A stretch of DNA of 64,000 nt, from the NCBI RefSeq assembly GCF_017310035.1, contig NZ_CP022296.1, positions 2,604,001 through 2,668,000 on the forward strand, written 5' to 3'. Below the pieces are notes generated by a model that had not been told where the DNA came from, ran no database searches, and saw nothing but the letters and a program-made list of their open reading frames with translations. Shown piece by piece: positions 30,705 to 44,956 of the stretch. The stretch's first letter is position 1, and the number at the start of each line of letters is the position of its first letter. The position numbers were made by a program, and so were the translations under genes. This DNA is from Nocardioides sp. S5 (GTDB taxonomy: Bacteria; Actinomycetota; Actinomycetes; Propionibacteriales; Nocardioidaceae).

Positions 30705-31888
30705 GGAGTGGTCTCCTGTGCTGCGGTCCGGGCGGAGTCGAGGATCTGGGGCAGGGCGCGCGCGAGCGCGTCGAGGTCGTGGGAGGTGAGGACCAGCGGC
30801 GGCACGAAGCGCAGCCGCGAGGGCCCGGTGGCGTTGAGGATGAAGCCGGCGTCGCGGGCGGCAGCGACCGCGTGGGCGGCGTACGGTCCGTCGAGCTCGG
30901 CGCCGCGCATCAGGCCGGCCCCGGTGACCTCGACGACCCCGGTCTGGCTCGCGAGCAGCTGGGCGAGCTGGTCGCCCCGCTCGGTCGCCGCGGCGAGCAG
31001 GCCCTCGGCCTCGACGGTGTCCAGCACCGCGAGCGCGGCGGCGCACGCGACGGGGTTGCCGCCGAACGTGGTGCCGTGGTTGCCGGGCTGGAGCAGGGTC
31101 GCGGCCCGTCCCCGGGCGACGGTGGCCCCGATGGGGATGCCTCCTCCGAGGCCCTTCGCGAGCGTCACGACGTCGGGCTCGACCCCGTCCAGCAGCTGGT
31201 GGGCGAACCAGGCGCCCGTGCGGGCGATGCCGGTCTGCACCTCGTCGAGCCACAGCAGGGCGCCGTGCTCGTGCGCGGTCCGCTGCGCGGCGAGGAGGTA
31301 GTCGGGTGCCGGGACGACGACGCCCGCCTCACCCTGGATTGGCTCGAGGACGACGGCGGCGACGGTGTCGTCCACCGCGGCCTCGAGCGCCGCGACGTCG
31401 TCGTACGGGACGAACGTGACGTGGCCGGGGAGCGGCTCGAAGGGCTCGCGGTAGGCAGCCTTGGACGTGAGCGCCAGCGCGCCCATCGTGCGACCGTGGA
31501 AGGAGCCCTCGGCGGCGACGATCCGGGTGCGGCCGGTGCGCCGGGTCAGCTTGACCGCGGCCTCGTTGGCCTCGGCGCCGGAGTTGCTGAAGAAGACGCG
31601 TGACTCGTCCCAGCCGAGCAGCGCCTGGAGTCGCTCGGCGAGGGCGACCTGGGGCTCGGTGGCGAAGAAGTTGGAGACGTGGCCCAGGGTCGAGAGCTGG
31701 GTGGTCACGGCCTCGACCAGCGCGGGGTGCGCGTGGCCGAGCGCGTTGACGGCGATGCCGCCCAGCAGGTCGACGTACTCCTTGCCGTCGGCGTCCCACA
31801 CGTGCGCACCGCGACCACGGACCAGCGCCAACGCGGGCGGTCCGAAGGTGTTCATGACGGCGCCGGTGTAGCGCTCCTGGATGCTCAT
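30701..31888 (-). CDS. argD: Acetylornithine aminotransferase
   Basis: A 395-residue class III PLP aminotransferase: acetylglutamate semialdehyde + glutamate to acetylornithine. [30 protein letters not shown] and PLP lysine in [13 protein letters not shown], then [17 protein letters not shown] overlaps on both sides with argB and argF. Confidence 0.96.
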   Translation of the reverse strand: MSIQERYTGAVMNTFGPPALALVRGRGAHVWDADGKEYVDLLGGIAVNALGHAHPALVEAVTTQLSTLGHVSNFFATEPQVALAERLQALLGWDESRVFFSNSGAEANEAAVKLTRRTGRTRIVAAEGSFHGRTMGALALTSKAAYREPFEPLPGHVTFVPYDDVAALEAAVDDTVAAVVLEPIQGEAGVVVPAPDYLLAAQRTAHEHGALLWLDEVQTGIARTGAWFAHQLLDGVEPDVVTLAKGLGGGIPIGATVARGRAATLLQPGNHGTTFGGNPVACAAALAVLDTVEAEGLLAAATERGDQLAQLLASQTGVVEVTGAGLMRGAELDGPYAAHAVAAARDAGFILNATGPSRLRFVPPLVLTSHDLDALARALPQILDSARTAAQETTP

Positions 31889-32829
31889 GACTCGTCCTGG
31901 GGTGCGTAGGGCTTGCGCATCCGGGTCGCGACACCGGGCAGCACCTGGGTGCCGACACCCTCGTCGGTGAAGATCTCCAGCAGCACCGAGTGCGGCTCAC
32001 GGCCGTCGACCACCGTCGCGCGGGGCACGCCGCCGGTGACCGCCTCGTAGCAGGCCCGCATCTTCGGGACCATGCCCGAGTCGAGGCTGGGCAGCATCTC
32101 CCCCAGCGCCTCCGGGCTGATCTCCTGGATGAGGTCGTCGGAGTTGCCGTAGTCACGGTAGAGGCCCTCGACGTCGGTGAGGACGAGCAGCTTCTCGGCG
32201 CCGAGTGCGATGGCGAGCGCGGCGGCTGCGGTGTCGGCGTTGACGTTGTGGACCACGCCGTCGACGTCGGGTGCCACCGAGCTGACCACGGGCACCCGGC
32301 CCGCCTCGATGAGGTCGAGGACCGCTTCGGGGCGCACGCGGGCGACCTCGCCGACCAGCCCGAGGTCGACCTCCTCGCCGTCGACGATGGTGTTGGTCGC
32401 CTCGGCGGTGAAGAGTCCCGCGTCCTCGCCGGAGAGCCCGACGGCCAGCGCGCCGTGCTGGTTGATCAGGCCGACCAGCTCACGCTGGACCTGCCCGACC
32501 AGGACCATCCGGACCACGTCCATCGCCTCGGGGGTGGTGACCCGCAGGCCGCCACGGAACTCCGACTCGATCCCGAGCTTGTCGAGCATCCGGGAGATCT
32601 GCGGACCGCCGCCGTGGACCACGACGGGCTTGAAGCCGGCGAAGCGCAGGAAGGCGATGTCCTCGGCGAAGGCGACCTTCAGGGACTCGTCGGTCATGGC
32701 GTTGCCGCCGTACTTCACCACGATCGTCTGGCCGTGGTAGCGCTTGAGCCACGGCAGCGCCGCGGCGAGCGTGCGGGCCTTGGCGGGGTCGGGGCGGCGG
32801 GGGCTCTGGTTCGTCATCTCGTCACTCAT
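31885..32829 (-). CDS. argB: Acetylglutamate kinase
   Basis: A 314-residue amino-acid kinase. [25 protein letters not shown] and [14 protein letters not shown] are the ATP/acetylglutamate sites. The N-terminal helix before the first strand ([17 protein letters not shown]) is the feature of the arginine-inhibitable hexameric type, so feedback inhibition is likely. ATG at 32829 overlaps the argJ stop; ATG at 32817 (MTNQSP) is an alternative. Confidence 0.95.
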   Translation of the reverse strand: MSDEMTNQSPRRPDPAKARTLAAALPWLKRYHGQTIVVKYGGNAMTDESLKVAFAEDIAFLRFAGFKPVVVHGGGPQISRMLDKLGIESEFRGGLRVTTPEAMDVVRMVLVGQVQRELVGLINQHGALAVGLSGEDAGLFTAEATNTIVDGEEVDLGLVGEVARVRPEAVLDLIEAGRVPVVSSVAPDVDGVVHNVNADTAAAALAIALGAEKLLVLTDVEGLYRDYGNSDDLIQEISPEALGEMLPSLDSGMVPKMRACYEAVTGGVPRATVVDGREPHSVLLEIFTDEGVGTQVLPGVATRMRKPYAPQDES

Positions 32830-33973
32830 GAGCTGTAGGCGCTGTTCTCGTGGACGTAGGCGTGGGTGAGGTCGTTGGTCCAGACGGTCGCGCGGGCGTC
32901 GCCGGACTTGAGGTCGATGGTCACGCTCACCTCTCGGGGCGTGAGGTCGACCGTGGCCGGGTCCTCGGCGGGGGTGGACCGGCGACAGACCCAGACTCCG
33001 TTCATGGCGACGTCGAGGTCGGCGGGGTCGAAGGCCGCGCTGGTGGTGCCGATGGAGGCGAGCACCCGGCCCCAGTTGGGGTCGTTGCCGAAGATCGCGG
33101 CCTTGAAGAGGTTGCTCCGCGCGACGCTGCGGCTCACCTCGACGGCCTCGTCCTCGGTCGCGGCGTGGAGCGTGGTGATGGCGATCTCGTGGTCGGCGCC
33201 CTCGGCGTCCTTGAGCAGCTGCATCGCGAGGTCGGTGCACGCCTGGGTGAGGGCGGCCGTGAAGTCCTCCGGCGTGGGCGTGATGCCGCTGGCGCCGCTG
33301 GCCATCACCGTGACGGTGTCGTTGGTCGACATGCAGCCGTCGGAGTCGAGGCGGTCGAAGCTGACCCGGGTGGCGGCACGCAACGCGGCGTCGAGGTCGG
33401 CGGCCGGCACGACGGCGTCCGTGGTGAGGACCACCAGCATCGTCGCGAGCTGGGGCGCGAGCATCCCGGCGCCCTTGGCCATGCCGCCGATCGACCACCC
33501 GGCGCCCTCGACCACGGTGTTCTTGCTGACCGAGTCGGTGGTCATGATCGCCTCCGCCGCCAGGGCACCGCCGTCCGGCGACAGCGCGTCGGTGGCGGCC
33601 TCGACTCCCGCCAGCAGGTCGTCGCGGTCGTTGGCGAGGCCGATCAGCCCCGTCGAGCAGACGACGACGTCGATCGCGCCGATGCCCAGTCCGTCGGCGA
33701 CCTTCTCGGCCACCGCGTGCGTGGTCTGGAAGCCCTCCGGGCCGGTGTAGCAGTTCGCGCCGCCGGAGTTGAGCACGACCGCGCGCACGACGCCGTCCTT
33801 GACGACCTCCTGGCTCCAGAGGATCGGGTTGGCCTTGCAGCGGTTGGCGGTGAAGACGGTGGCGGAGTCGTGGGTGGGACCCTGGTTGACGACGAGGGCG
33901 AGGTCGCGGCCGCCGCTGGACTTGAGTCCTGCGGCGACGCCGGCGGCGGTGAAGCCGGCGGGGTGGGTGACGG

Positions 33974-33977
<4 letters not shown>
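32826..33977 (-). CDS. argJ: Ornithine acetyltransferase / acetylglutamate synthase
   Basis: A 383-residue bifunctional ArgJ that transfers acetyl from acetylornithine to glutamate, recycling the acetyl group. It self-cleaves before the nucleophile threonine of the ATML motif ([13 protein letters not shown]179). [10 protein letters not shown] and [10 protein letters not shown] are also conserved. With ArgJ the operon needs no ArgE. ATGA overlap with the ACT_7 gene upstream and argB downstream. Confidence 0.95.
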
Positions 33978-37796
<3,819 letters not shown>

Positions 37797-37800
37797 ACAC

Positions 37801-37841
37801 GCACTGGGCCCTGGGTCTCGAGGAGACTCAGGGCCCAGTGC
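37801..37841. terminator. Bidirectional terminator hairpin
   Basis: GCACTGGGCCCTG and CAGGGCCCAGTGC form a 13-bp stem extended by GTCTC/GAGAC around a GAG loop. It starts 4 bp after the secreted-protein stop and ends 7 bp before the convergent pheT stop, so it can serve both. Confidence 0.9.
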
Positions 37842-37848
37842 CGGTCGG

Positions 37849-40335
37849 TCAGGCGCGCTGGACGGCGCCCGTACGCTCCGTTGCGAGCGCGACGGCAGCG
37901 TCGCGCGCGGCGGCCGCCTCACCCTCCTTGAGGGTGCGGTCGGGCGCCCGGAACCGCAGCGCGTAGGCCAGCGACTTCTTGCCCTCGCCGACCTGGTCGC
38001 CGGTGTAGACGTCGAAGAGCCGGATCGACTCGAGCAGCTCGCCGGCGCCCTCGCGGAGCGCCGCCTCCACGTCGGCGGCCGGGACGGAGGCGTCGACGAC
38101 GAGGGCGACGTCCTCCTTGGCGACCGGGAACGACGAGAAGGTCGGCGCGGTACGGAGGTGGACCGCCTTGGCGATGAGCACGTCGAGGTCGACCTCCGCG
38201 GCGACCGAGCGCTTGGGCAGGCCGAAGGCGTCGCACACCTTCGGGTGCACCTCACCGGCGTGCCCGAAGACCTCGCCGTCGACCGACAGCTCGGCGCAGC
38301 GCCCGGGGTGCCAGGGCGCCAGCTCCACTGCCGAGGCGGTGACCTCGAGCCCGAGCGCGTCGGCGACCGCGCGGACCGCGTCGACCGCGTCGGACCACGA
38401 GACCGGACGCGCCTGGCCCCACCAGCCGCCCGCGACCGCGTCGCCGGCGGCGACCACGGCGAGGTGCAGCGGCTGGGCGGGGAGCGCTGCGTCGAGGGCG
38501 GCGAACTCCTCCTCGCTCGGGCGTCGGTCGACCGGCAGGATCGCGGCAGGTCCGCTGTGGCGCGGCAGGGTGACGGTGCCGGTCTCGAAGATCGCGAGGT
38601 CGGTGTTGCCGTGCCCGACGTTCTTGCCGGCCGCGCGCAGCACGCCCGGCAGCAGGGTCGTGGTCATGTAGCCGGCCTCGGCGCTGAGCGGGTTGGACAG
38701 TCGCAGCAGGTCGCGGCGCGGGTCGTCGGCGGCGAGGCCGAGGGCGTCGAGGTCCTCGGTGCCGATGAACGGGAACGTGACGACCTCGACGAAGCCGTCC
38801 CCCGCCAGCGTGCGCCCGATCCGGCGGCGCAGCTGCTGCGACCGGGTGAGGCCACGGCCCGAGGGCGGCGTCGGGAGCACGGACGGGACCAGGTCGTAGC
38901 CGACGAGGCGGATGACCTCCTCGGAGAAGTCCTGGGCGTCGGTGAGGTCGGGGCGCCACGGCGGCGGGGTGACCGACAGCGTGCCCGAGCCCGTCACGTC
39001 GCACCCGATGGCGCGCAGGCACTCGACGCTGCGCTCCTCGGTGATGCCCATGCCGGAGACGCGCGCGGCGAGGTCACCAGGCACCTCGACGGGCGCGATG
39101 GCGGGTGCAGACCCGACGACGGTGACACCGGCGTGAGCCTCGGCGCCGCCGTGCTCGACCAGCAGCTCGACGACGCGGTCGGCGGCAGCCTCGCAGATGG
39201 TCGGGTCGACGCCGCGCTCGTTGCGCTTGCCCGCCTCGGAGGTGATCTTGTGGCGGCGGCCGGTGCGGAACATCGACACCGCGTCCCAGTGGGCGGCCTC
39301 GACCAGGATCGACGTCGTCGTCCCCGAGATCTCGGTCGTCTCACCGCCCATCACGCCACCGAGCCCGATGATCCCCGAGTCATCGGTGACGACCAGGTCG
39401 CCCGGGTCCAGCGCTCGATCGGTGCCGTCGAGGGTGGTGAGCCGCTCGCCGTCGCGCGCCCGGCGTACGACGAGGGCGCCCTGCACCCTGTCGGCGTCGT
39501 AGCCGTGGATGGGACGGCCGGTCTCGAGCATGACGTAGTTGGTGACGTCGACGGCCAGCGAGATCGGGCGCATGCCGGCCGCGGTGATGCGTCGGACCAT
39601 GAAGTCCGGGGTGGGCGCGGCAGGGTCGAAGCCGGTGACCGTGCGGGCCACGAAGACCGGGCACCCCTCGGCGTCCTCGACCACCACCGGGTGGCCGTCG
39701 TCGTTGGCGGGCGGGGTGTCACGGAGCGCCGGGTCGCGGAAGTTGTCCGCACCCTCCACGGACACGAGCACCTCACGGGCGATGCCGCGGATCGACAGCG
39801 CGTAGGCGCGGTCGGGGTTGATCTCGAACTCGATGGTCTCCTCGTCGAGACCGAGCAGGGGGCGTACGTCCTCGCCGGGGGTGCCGGCGTCGGCGGGCAG
39901 CACGATGATGCCGTCGTGGTCGTCGCCGAGGCCCAGCTCGCGGGCCGAGCAGATCATGCCGGCGGACAGGTGGCCGTAGGTCTTGCGGGCGCCGATCTCA
40001 AAGCCACCGGGCAGCACCCCACCGGGCAGCACCGTCACGACGAGGTCTCCCGGCGCGAAGTTGTGCGCTCCGCAGACGATGCCCTGGGGCTCGCCCGTTC
40101 CGTTGGCGTCACCGACGTCGACGGTGCACCAGTTGATGGTCTTGCCGTTCTTCTGCGGCTCGGGCTCCATCGTGAGCACGCGGCCGATGACCAGCGGGCC
40201 CGTGATGTCGCGGCCGGGGCTCTCGACGGCCTCGAGCTTGAGGCCGGTCAGCGTGAGCCGGTCGGTGATGTCGTCGGTCGTCGTCCCCGCGGGTACGACG
40301 ACGTGGTCCAGGATCCAGGACAGGGGTGCCTTCAT
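37849..40335 (-). CDS. pheT: Phenylalanyl-tRNA synthetase beta subunit
   Basis: An 828-residue beta subunit of the heterotetrameric enzyme. N-terminal tRNA-binding (EMAP-like) domain (LVIGRVLTMEPEPQKNGKTINWC), B3/B4 editing domain, B5 (KRNERGVDPT) and C-terminal ferredoxin-fold anticodon-binding domain (FSSFPVAKEDVALVVDASV). Full length. Follows pheS by 15 bp with GAGGGGAG ribosome-binding sequence. Confidence 0.97.
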   Translation of the reverse strand: MKAPLSWILDHVVVPAGTTTDDITDRLTLTGLKLEAVESPGRDITGPLVIGRVLTMEPEPQKNGKTINWCTVDVGDANGTGEPQGIVCGAHNFAPGDLVVTVLPGGVLPGGFEIGARKTYGHLSAGMICSARELGLGDDHDGIIVLPADAGTPGEDVRPLLGLDEETIEFEINPDRAYALSIRGIAREVLVSVEGADNFRDPALRDTPPANDDGHPVVVEDAEGCPVFVARTVTGFDPAAPTPDFMVRRITAAGMRPISLAVDVTNYVMLETGRPIHGYDADRVQGALVVRRARDGERLTTLDGTDRALDPGDLVVTDDSGIIGLGGVMGGETTEISGTTTSILVEAAHWDAVSMFRTGRRHKITSEAGKRNERGVDPTICEAAADRVVELLVEHGGAEAHAGVTVVGSAPAIAPVEVPGDLAARVSGMGITEERSVECLRAIGCDVTGSGTLSVTPPPWRPDLTDAQDFSEEVIRLVGYDLVPSVLPTPPSGRGLTRSQQLRRRIGRTLAGDGFVEVVTFPFIGTEDLDALGLAADDPRRDLLRLSNPLSAEAGYMTTTLLPGVLRAAGKNVGHGNTDLAIFETGTVTLPRHSGPAAILPVDRRPSEEEFAALDAALPAQPLHLAVVAAGDAVAGGWWGQARPVSWSDAVDAVRAVADALGLEVTASAVELAPWHPGRCAELSVDGEVFGHAGEVHPKVCDAFGLPKRSVAAEVDLDVLIAKAVHLRTAPTFSSFPVAKEDVALVVDASVPAADVEAALREGAGELLESIRLFDVYTGDQVGEGKKSLAYALRFRAPDRTLKEGEAAAARDAAVALATERTGAVQRA

Positions 40336-40350
40336 CTCAGTTCTCCCCTC

Positions 40351-41448
40351 TCAGATCTCGGTGCCGAATGCGCTGCTGAACCGGACGTCGCCCTCGAAGA
40401 GCGGACGCAGGTCCTCCAGGTTGTGGCGGAACATGAACGAGCGGTCGATGCCCATCCCGAACGCGAAGCCGCTGTAGACCTCGGGGTCGACGCCGCAGGC
40501 CACGAGCACCCGTGGGTTGACCACGCCGCAGCCACCCCACTCGATCCACCCCTCGCCGCGGCAGGTGCGGCAAGCGTCGGAATCGACACCGCGGCACACG
40601 AAGCACTTCACGTCGACCTCGGCCGACGGCTCGGTGAAGGGGAAGTAGGACGGGCGGAAGCGGGTCGTGATGCCGCGGCCGAAGAGCTGGGAGGCGAAGT
40701 GGTCGAGCGTGCCTTTGAGGTGGGCCATCGTGATGCCCTCGTCGACGACCAGGCCCTCGACCTGGTGGAACATCGGCGAGTGCGTGGCGTCGTACTCATC
40801 GGTGCGGAAGACCCGGCCCGGGCACACGACGTAGATCGGCGGCTTGCGGGTCAGCATGGTGCGCGCCTGCACGGGCGAGGTCTGCGTCCGGAGCACGACG
40901 TGGTGGTCGGCCGGCTCGGTCCAGAAGGTGTCCTGCATCGTGCGGGCCGGGTGGTCGGGTCCGAGGTTGAGGGCGTCGAAGTTCAGCCACTCGGCCTCGA
41001 CGACGGGCCCCTCCGCGACCTCGTAGCCCATGGCCACGAAGAGGTCGGCGATGAGCTCGGACTGCAGGGTGAGCGGGTGGCGTCCGCCGCGGCGGCGCCG
41101 CGTCGTGGGCAGCGAGACGTCGACCGTCTCATCCGCGAGCATGCGCTCCTCGTGCTCGGCCTCGAGCACGACCTGGCGGGCGGCGATGGCCTGGTTGATC
41201 GCGCCGCGCGCCTGGCCGACGCGCTGGCCGGCCTCCTTGCGGGCTTGCGGGGGCAGGGCGCCGATCTCGCGGTTGGCCAGAGCCAGCGGCGAGCGGTCGC
41301 CTGCGTGGTCGAGGCGCACCTGCTTGAGCGCGTCGAGATCGGCGGCGGCTGCGACCGCGGCCAGGGCCGCCTCGCGCATCGCCTCGACCTCCTCGGACTT
41401 CAGCGGGGTCACTTCGACGGGGTCGTAGTCGGTGTTGGGGCCGGACAT
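40351..41448 (-). CDS. pheS: Phenylalanyl-tRNA synthetase alpha subunit
   Basis: A 365-residue class II catalytic subunit. Coiled-coil N-terminus, motif 2 around [14 protein letters not shown], motif 3 [11 protein letters not shown] four-cysteine segment [15 protein letters not shown] (about residue 290) looks like a small zinc site. RBS GGGAG before ATG. Promoter: minus-strand TAGACT (about 41,482-41,487) gives a leader of some 35 nt; no T-box or attenuator is evident. Confidence 0.97.
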   Translation of the reverse strand: MSGPNTDYDPVEVTPLKSEEVEAMREAALAAVAAAADLDALKQVRLDHAGDRSPLALANREIGALPPQARKEAGQRVGQARGAINQAIAARQVVLEAEHEERMLADETVDVSLPTTRRRRGGRHPLTLQSELIADLFVAMGYEVAEGPVVEAEWLNFDALNLGPDHPARTMQDTFWTEPADHHVVLRTQTSPVQARTMLTRKPPIYVVCPGRVFRTDEYDATHSPMFHQVEGLVVDEGITMAHLKGTLDHFASQLFGRGITTRFRPSYFPFTEPSAEVDVKCFVCRGVDSDACRTCRGEGWIEWGGCGVVNPRVLVACGVDPEVYSGFAFGMGIDRSFMFRHNLEDLRPLFEGDVRFSSAFGTEI

Positions 41449-41602
41449 GGCTCCCTTTCGCGCGGCGGCATCTGTCGCCGCAGAGTCTAGAAGTGGAGGG
41501 GCTTCGGGTCGGACGGGGCACTCCCCGGACCCACGACGTCAGCTGCCCGACGGACCAGGTCCGGGGCGCAGAAATCGCAAGCACGTGTCCACGGCGCTGA
41601 CT

Positions 41603-44197
41603 CTACTCGCCGAAGGCGATCCACACGCCACTGCATTCCTCCGGGGAGCCGTACGACGCGGCGGTGCTCGACACCGGCTCCAGCCCGATCGCGTCCAGCG
41701 CGTCCACCGCGCGGGCGCGCGCCAGGTTCCAGGCGCGGGGGTCCTCGACCGACTCCTCACGCAGCACGTCGGAGGACGACGGCTCGAGCACACACCGGGC
41801 GACGTCCTCGGGGAGGCGGTCGACGATCACGGGTGCCGCGTCGGCCGACAGTGTCTGGAGGTAGGACAGGTCGAGCTTGCCGGTCGCCTCCCAGCGGTCG
41901 AGGTTGCGCTCGGCGACCCAGGCGTCGGGGTTGATCGCGGCCAGCCCGACCAGCGCGACCGCTCCCGACACGAGCGCCACCCGCGGCAGCCAGCGACCGA
42001 GCCCGAGGGCACCGGCCACCATGATCGCGAGCACCACGAAGCCGAGCCAGCCCTCGAAGACGTCGACGAAGAGCCGCAGCGTGGTGAAGCCGTAGGCGTC
42101 CTGGTAGACCGCCATGCCCCGCAGCGCCGAGGCGACGACGAGGAGGGTCAGGCCGCAGAGCAGGCCGAGCGAGGCGAGCAGCCAGCGCCGGTCCTCGCGG
42201 GACCGACCGGCCCGGCGCGCGGCGACCCACACGACGAGCACGGTGAGGGCGGTGGCGAGGGTCAGCTGGCCGAACCCCTGGTGGACGAACTCGGCGTAGG
42301 TCAGGCCGGTGGTCGCCTCGATGTAGTCGCGGCCGCCGATGAGTGCGCGGGCCTGCGCAGCGATGAAGGCCACGAAGACGGCGTCGACCACGAGCACCGG
42401 CACCAGCCACTCGAAGCGGTTGCCCAGCGGGGTGCCGCGCCGGCCCCCCAGGACCTCGACGTCTGCGGGGTTGAGGGCGAGGTAACCCGCACCGAGCGTC
42501 GCGGCGAAGACGAAGCACGCCAGGAACGCCCGGCCGACGAGGTCGTTGAAGGTCAGGGTGGGCACCAGCTGGTCGACCCACGAGCCGAACACCGGGTCGG
42601 CGCTGGCGAAGATCGTGCCGAAGACCCCGAGTGCCAGCACCGACCACGCAGCCGTACGCACCACCGCCGGGGTCCGCGTCCCGGTGCCAGCCAGGCGCAG
42701 CGACCGCCCGAACCACGGCAGCCCGCGCAGCGACGCGAGGGGCCAGGCGAGCCCGGAGAGGAGGATGCCGGGCATCGTCCGGGCACCCGTCACGCCGCAC
42801 AGGAACACCGCGGCCGCGGCCACGAGGCCGAGCATCTGGACCCACCACGCGTCCAGGAGGGTCATCGGCAGGACGAGCAGGAGCGCCAGGACGGTGCAAC
42901 CCAGGGTCCACGGCTCGCGTCGGCGACGGGCGGTGAGCAGCGCGGCCGCGCCGCTGACCACGGCGACCAACGTCCACGTGATCCCGACCGCGGTGAACGA
43001 CAGCGCGATGCCCGCGACCAGGCCTGCTGCGGCAGCGGCCAGGACGGTGCGCAGCCCGCCGGGCACTCCGTGCTCCGGCCAGAACCGGCCGAACAGGAGG
43101 TCGAGCCCCGGCTGGGGGCGTACGCCGTCCGGCTGGCGCGCCACTGGAGGAGCGGCCGGCGCGGTGGTCGCCGCGGTGACCGGGTGGTGGGTCCTGGCCG
43201 CACGCGCCGGGACCTCGAGCCGCAGGCGGGCACCGCGGTCGCCCTCGGGGTCGACGAAGCGCAGGGTGCCGCCGTGCAGCTCCGCGACCCACCGCGCCAC
43301 GGCCAGGCCGAGCCCGGTGCCACCCGCGCCGTCGGTCCCGAAGCGCGCGAAGACCCGGTCGCGGTCCTCGGGCGCCACTCCCCTGCCGCGGTCGGTGACC
43401 TCGAGCCACCACCCGTCGCCCACCATGCCGCCGGCACTGACCCGCACCTGCGTGTCGGACGGTGCGTGGCGACCGGCGTTGTCCAGGGCGTTGACCAGCA
43501 GCTGGCGCAGCCGGGCCGGGTCGGCGCGGACGACCAGGTCGTCGGCCACCTCGACGTCGAACGCGCCGGGCCGGCCGGCAGACGCCACCTCGGCCACCGA
43601 GTCGACCACGAGACCGCGGAGGTGGACCTCCTGGCGGTCGAGCTCGACCACCCCTGCCTCGAGCCGTGACAGCTGGAGCAGGTCGTCGACGAGGTCGGCA
43701 AGGCGCTGCGCCTGCTCGAGCGCAGCGCCGAGCCGGTCGGCGTCGGGCTCCACCACGCCGTCGGCGAGGTTCTCCAGGAGTGCGGTCATGGCGGTGAGCG
43801 GTGTGCGCAGCTCGTGGGACACGGTGGCGATGAGGTCACGGCGCTCGCGGTCGACCGTCGCCAGGTCCTCGGCCATCCGGTTGAAGGCGTCGGCGAGCAT
43901 GCCGACCTCGTCCGTGGCGGTCGTGCGCACCCGGCCCGTGTAGTCACCGCGCGCCATCGCACGCGACACCTCGGTCATCCGGCGCAGCGGGGCGACCATC
44001 CCGGCGGCGAGCAGCTGGGTGACGCCGAGCGCCAGTGCGACGCTGACCGGGAGCACCAGCAGAGGTGGGACGTCCGCGGCGGAGCCCAGGAGGGTCAGCA
44101 GCACGGCCACGACGACCGAGGTCGCGACCAGGAGGCCGAGCTTGACCTTGAGGCTGGAGATCGCGTGGAGCGGGGCGCTCGTGGAGGGGGTGCTCAC
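41603..44197 (-). CDS. Histidine kinase fused to DUF4153/DUF4173-type membrane domain
   Basis: An 864-residue fusion. Two membrane segments (about 20-40 and 46-68), HAMP (about 68-120), HisKA with H128 (ATVSHELRTP), HATPase with N240 (NALDNAGRH), DRGRGV (269-274) and GTGLGL (293-298) make a complete kinase. After a Pro/Ala linker, residues about 380-864 hold 10-11 membrane segments and motifs of the DUF4153/DUF4173 family (GTIFASADPVFGSW, EWLVPVLVVDAVF, GKLDLSYLQTLSADA). Its GTG overlaps the stop of the OmpR-type regulator, its obvious partner. The signal is unknown; the membrane part may be the sensor or an effector. Confidence 0.85.
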   Translation of the reverse strand: MSTPSTSAPLHAISSLKVKLGLLVATSVVVAVLLTLLGSAADVPPLLVLPVSVALALGVTQLLAAGMVAPLRRMTEVSRAMARGDYTGRVRTTATDEVGMLADAFNRMAEDLATVDRERRDLIATVSHELRTPLTAMTALLENLADGVVEPDADRLGAALEQAQRLADLVDDLLQLSRLEAGVVELDRQEVHLRGLVVDSVAEVASAGRPGAFDVEVADDLVVRADPARLRQLLVNALDNAGRHAPSDTQVRVSAGGMVGDGWWLEVTDRGRGVAPEDRDRVFARFGTDGAGGTGLGLAVARWVAELHGGTLRFVDPEGDRGARLRLEVPARAARTHHPVTAATTAPAAPPVARQPDGVRPQPGLDLLFGRFWPEHGVPGGLRTVLAAAAAGLVAGIALSFTAVGITWTLVAVVSGAAALLTARRRREPWTLGCTVLALLLVLPMTLLDAWWVQMLGLVAAAAVFLCGVTGARTMPGILLSGLAWPLASLRGLPWFGRSLRLAGTGTRTPAVVRTAAWSVLALGVFGTIFASADPVFGSWVDQLVPTLTFNDLVGRAFLACFVFAATLGAGYLALNPADVEVLGGRRGTPLGNRFEWLVPVLVVDAVFVAFIAAQARALIGGRDYIEATTGLTYAEFVHQGFGQLTLATALTVLVVWVAARRAGRSREDRRWLLASLGLLCGLTLLVVASALRGMAVYQDAYGFTTLRLFVDVFEGWLGFVVLAIMVAGALGLGRWLPRVALVSGAVALVGLAAINPDAWVAERNLDRWEATGKLDLSYLQTLSADAAPVIVDRLPEDVARCVLEPSSSDVLREESVEDPRAWNLARARAVDALDAIGLEPVSSTAASYGSPEECSGVWIAFGE

Positions 44198-44892
44198 GGC
44201 TGCTCCTCGAGGGCGTAGCCGACGCCGTGCACGGTGCGGATCCGCGAAGGTCCGACCTTGCTGCGCAGGGCCTTGACGTGGCTGTCGACGGTGCGCGACG
44301 CGCTCGGGCTCCCCCACGAGTCACCCCAGTCCCACACCTCACGCAGGAGCCGCTCGCGGCTGAGCACCTGCCCGGGCTCGCGGGCCAGGCAGAGCAGCAG
44401 GTCGAACTCGGTGGGCGTGAGGTGGACCGACTCGCCAGCCACGGTCGTACGCCGGGTGCCGGGGTCGATGCGCACCCCGCCGACCTCGAGCGCCGCGGGA
44501 CGCTCGTTGGCCAGGGCGGCCGCCCGCTCCACCCGCCTCAGCAGGGCGGAGACGCGGGCGACGACCTCGCGCATCGAGAACGGCTTGGTGAGGTAGTCGT
44601 CCGCGCCGACGCCCAGCCCGACCAGCAGGTCGGCCTCGTCGTCGCGCGCGGTCAGCATCAGCACCGGCACCGGTCGGTCCGCCTGGATGCGGCGGCACAC
44701 CTCCAGGCCGTCGAAGCCCGGAAGCATCACGTCGAGGAGGACCACGTCGGGGTGCGTCGCCGTGGCGATGTCGACCGCCGACGGACCGTCGAAGGCCTGG
44801 TCGACCGTGTATCCCTCGGCCCGCAACCGGTCGGCGAGCGCGTCGTTGATGGTGCGCTCGTCCTCGACCACCAGGGCCCTGCGTGACGTCAT
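44194..44892 (-). CDS. OmpR-family response regulator
   Basis: A 232-residue regulator: receiver domain with acidic pair E10/D11, phospho-acceptor D54 (LLDVMLPG), T81 and K103 (LTKPF), then a winged-helix DNA-binding domain (LTPTEFDLLLCLAREPG, RTVDSHVKALRSKVG, IRTVHGVGYAL). GTGA overlap with the kinase fusion. Own leaderless -10 (TAGGGT) 6 nt upstream of ATG. Confidence 0.95.
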   Translation of the reverse strand: MTSRRALVVEDERTINDALADRLRAEGYTVDQAFDGPSAVDIATATHPDVVLLDVMLPGFDGLEVCRRIQADRPVPVLMLTARDDEADLLVGLGVGADDYLTKPFSMREVVARVSALLRRVERAAALANERPAALEVGGVRIDPGTRRTTVAGESVHLTPTEFDLLLCLAREPGQVLSRERLLREVWDWGDSWGSPSASRTVDSHVKALRSKVGPSRIRTVHGVGYALEEQP

Positions 44893-44898
44893 GCACCG

Positions 44899-44904
44899 AC
44901 CCTA
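44899..44904 (-). promoter_or_regulatory. -10 element of the response regulator (leaderless)
   Basis: TAGGGT on the minus strand, 6 nt before the ATG at 44892. Confidence 0.5.
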
Positions 44905-44956
44905 GGAGCGGGGGCGGGGTGGAGGCGGGGACGACTCGTGAAGGTTGTGTGGAGGC

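Noticed and set aside
41449-41602. T-box or Phe attenuator upstream of pheS
   Set aside because: No T-box core or leader peptide rich in Phe codons; only a short hairpin CGGGG-AGTG-CCCCG.
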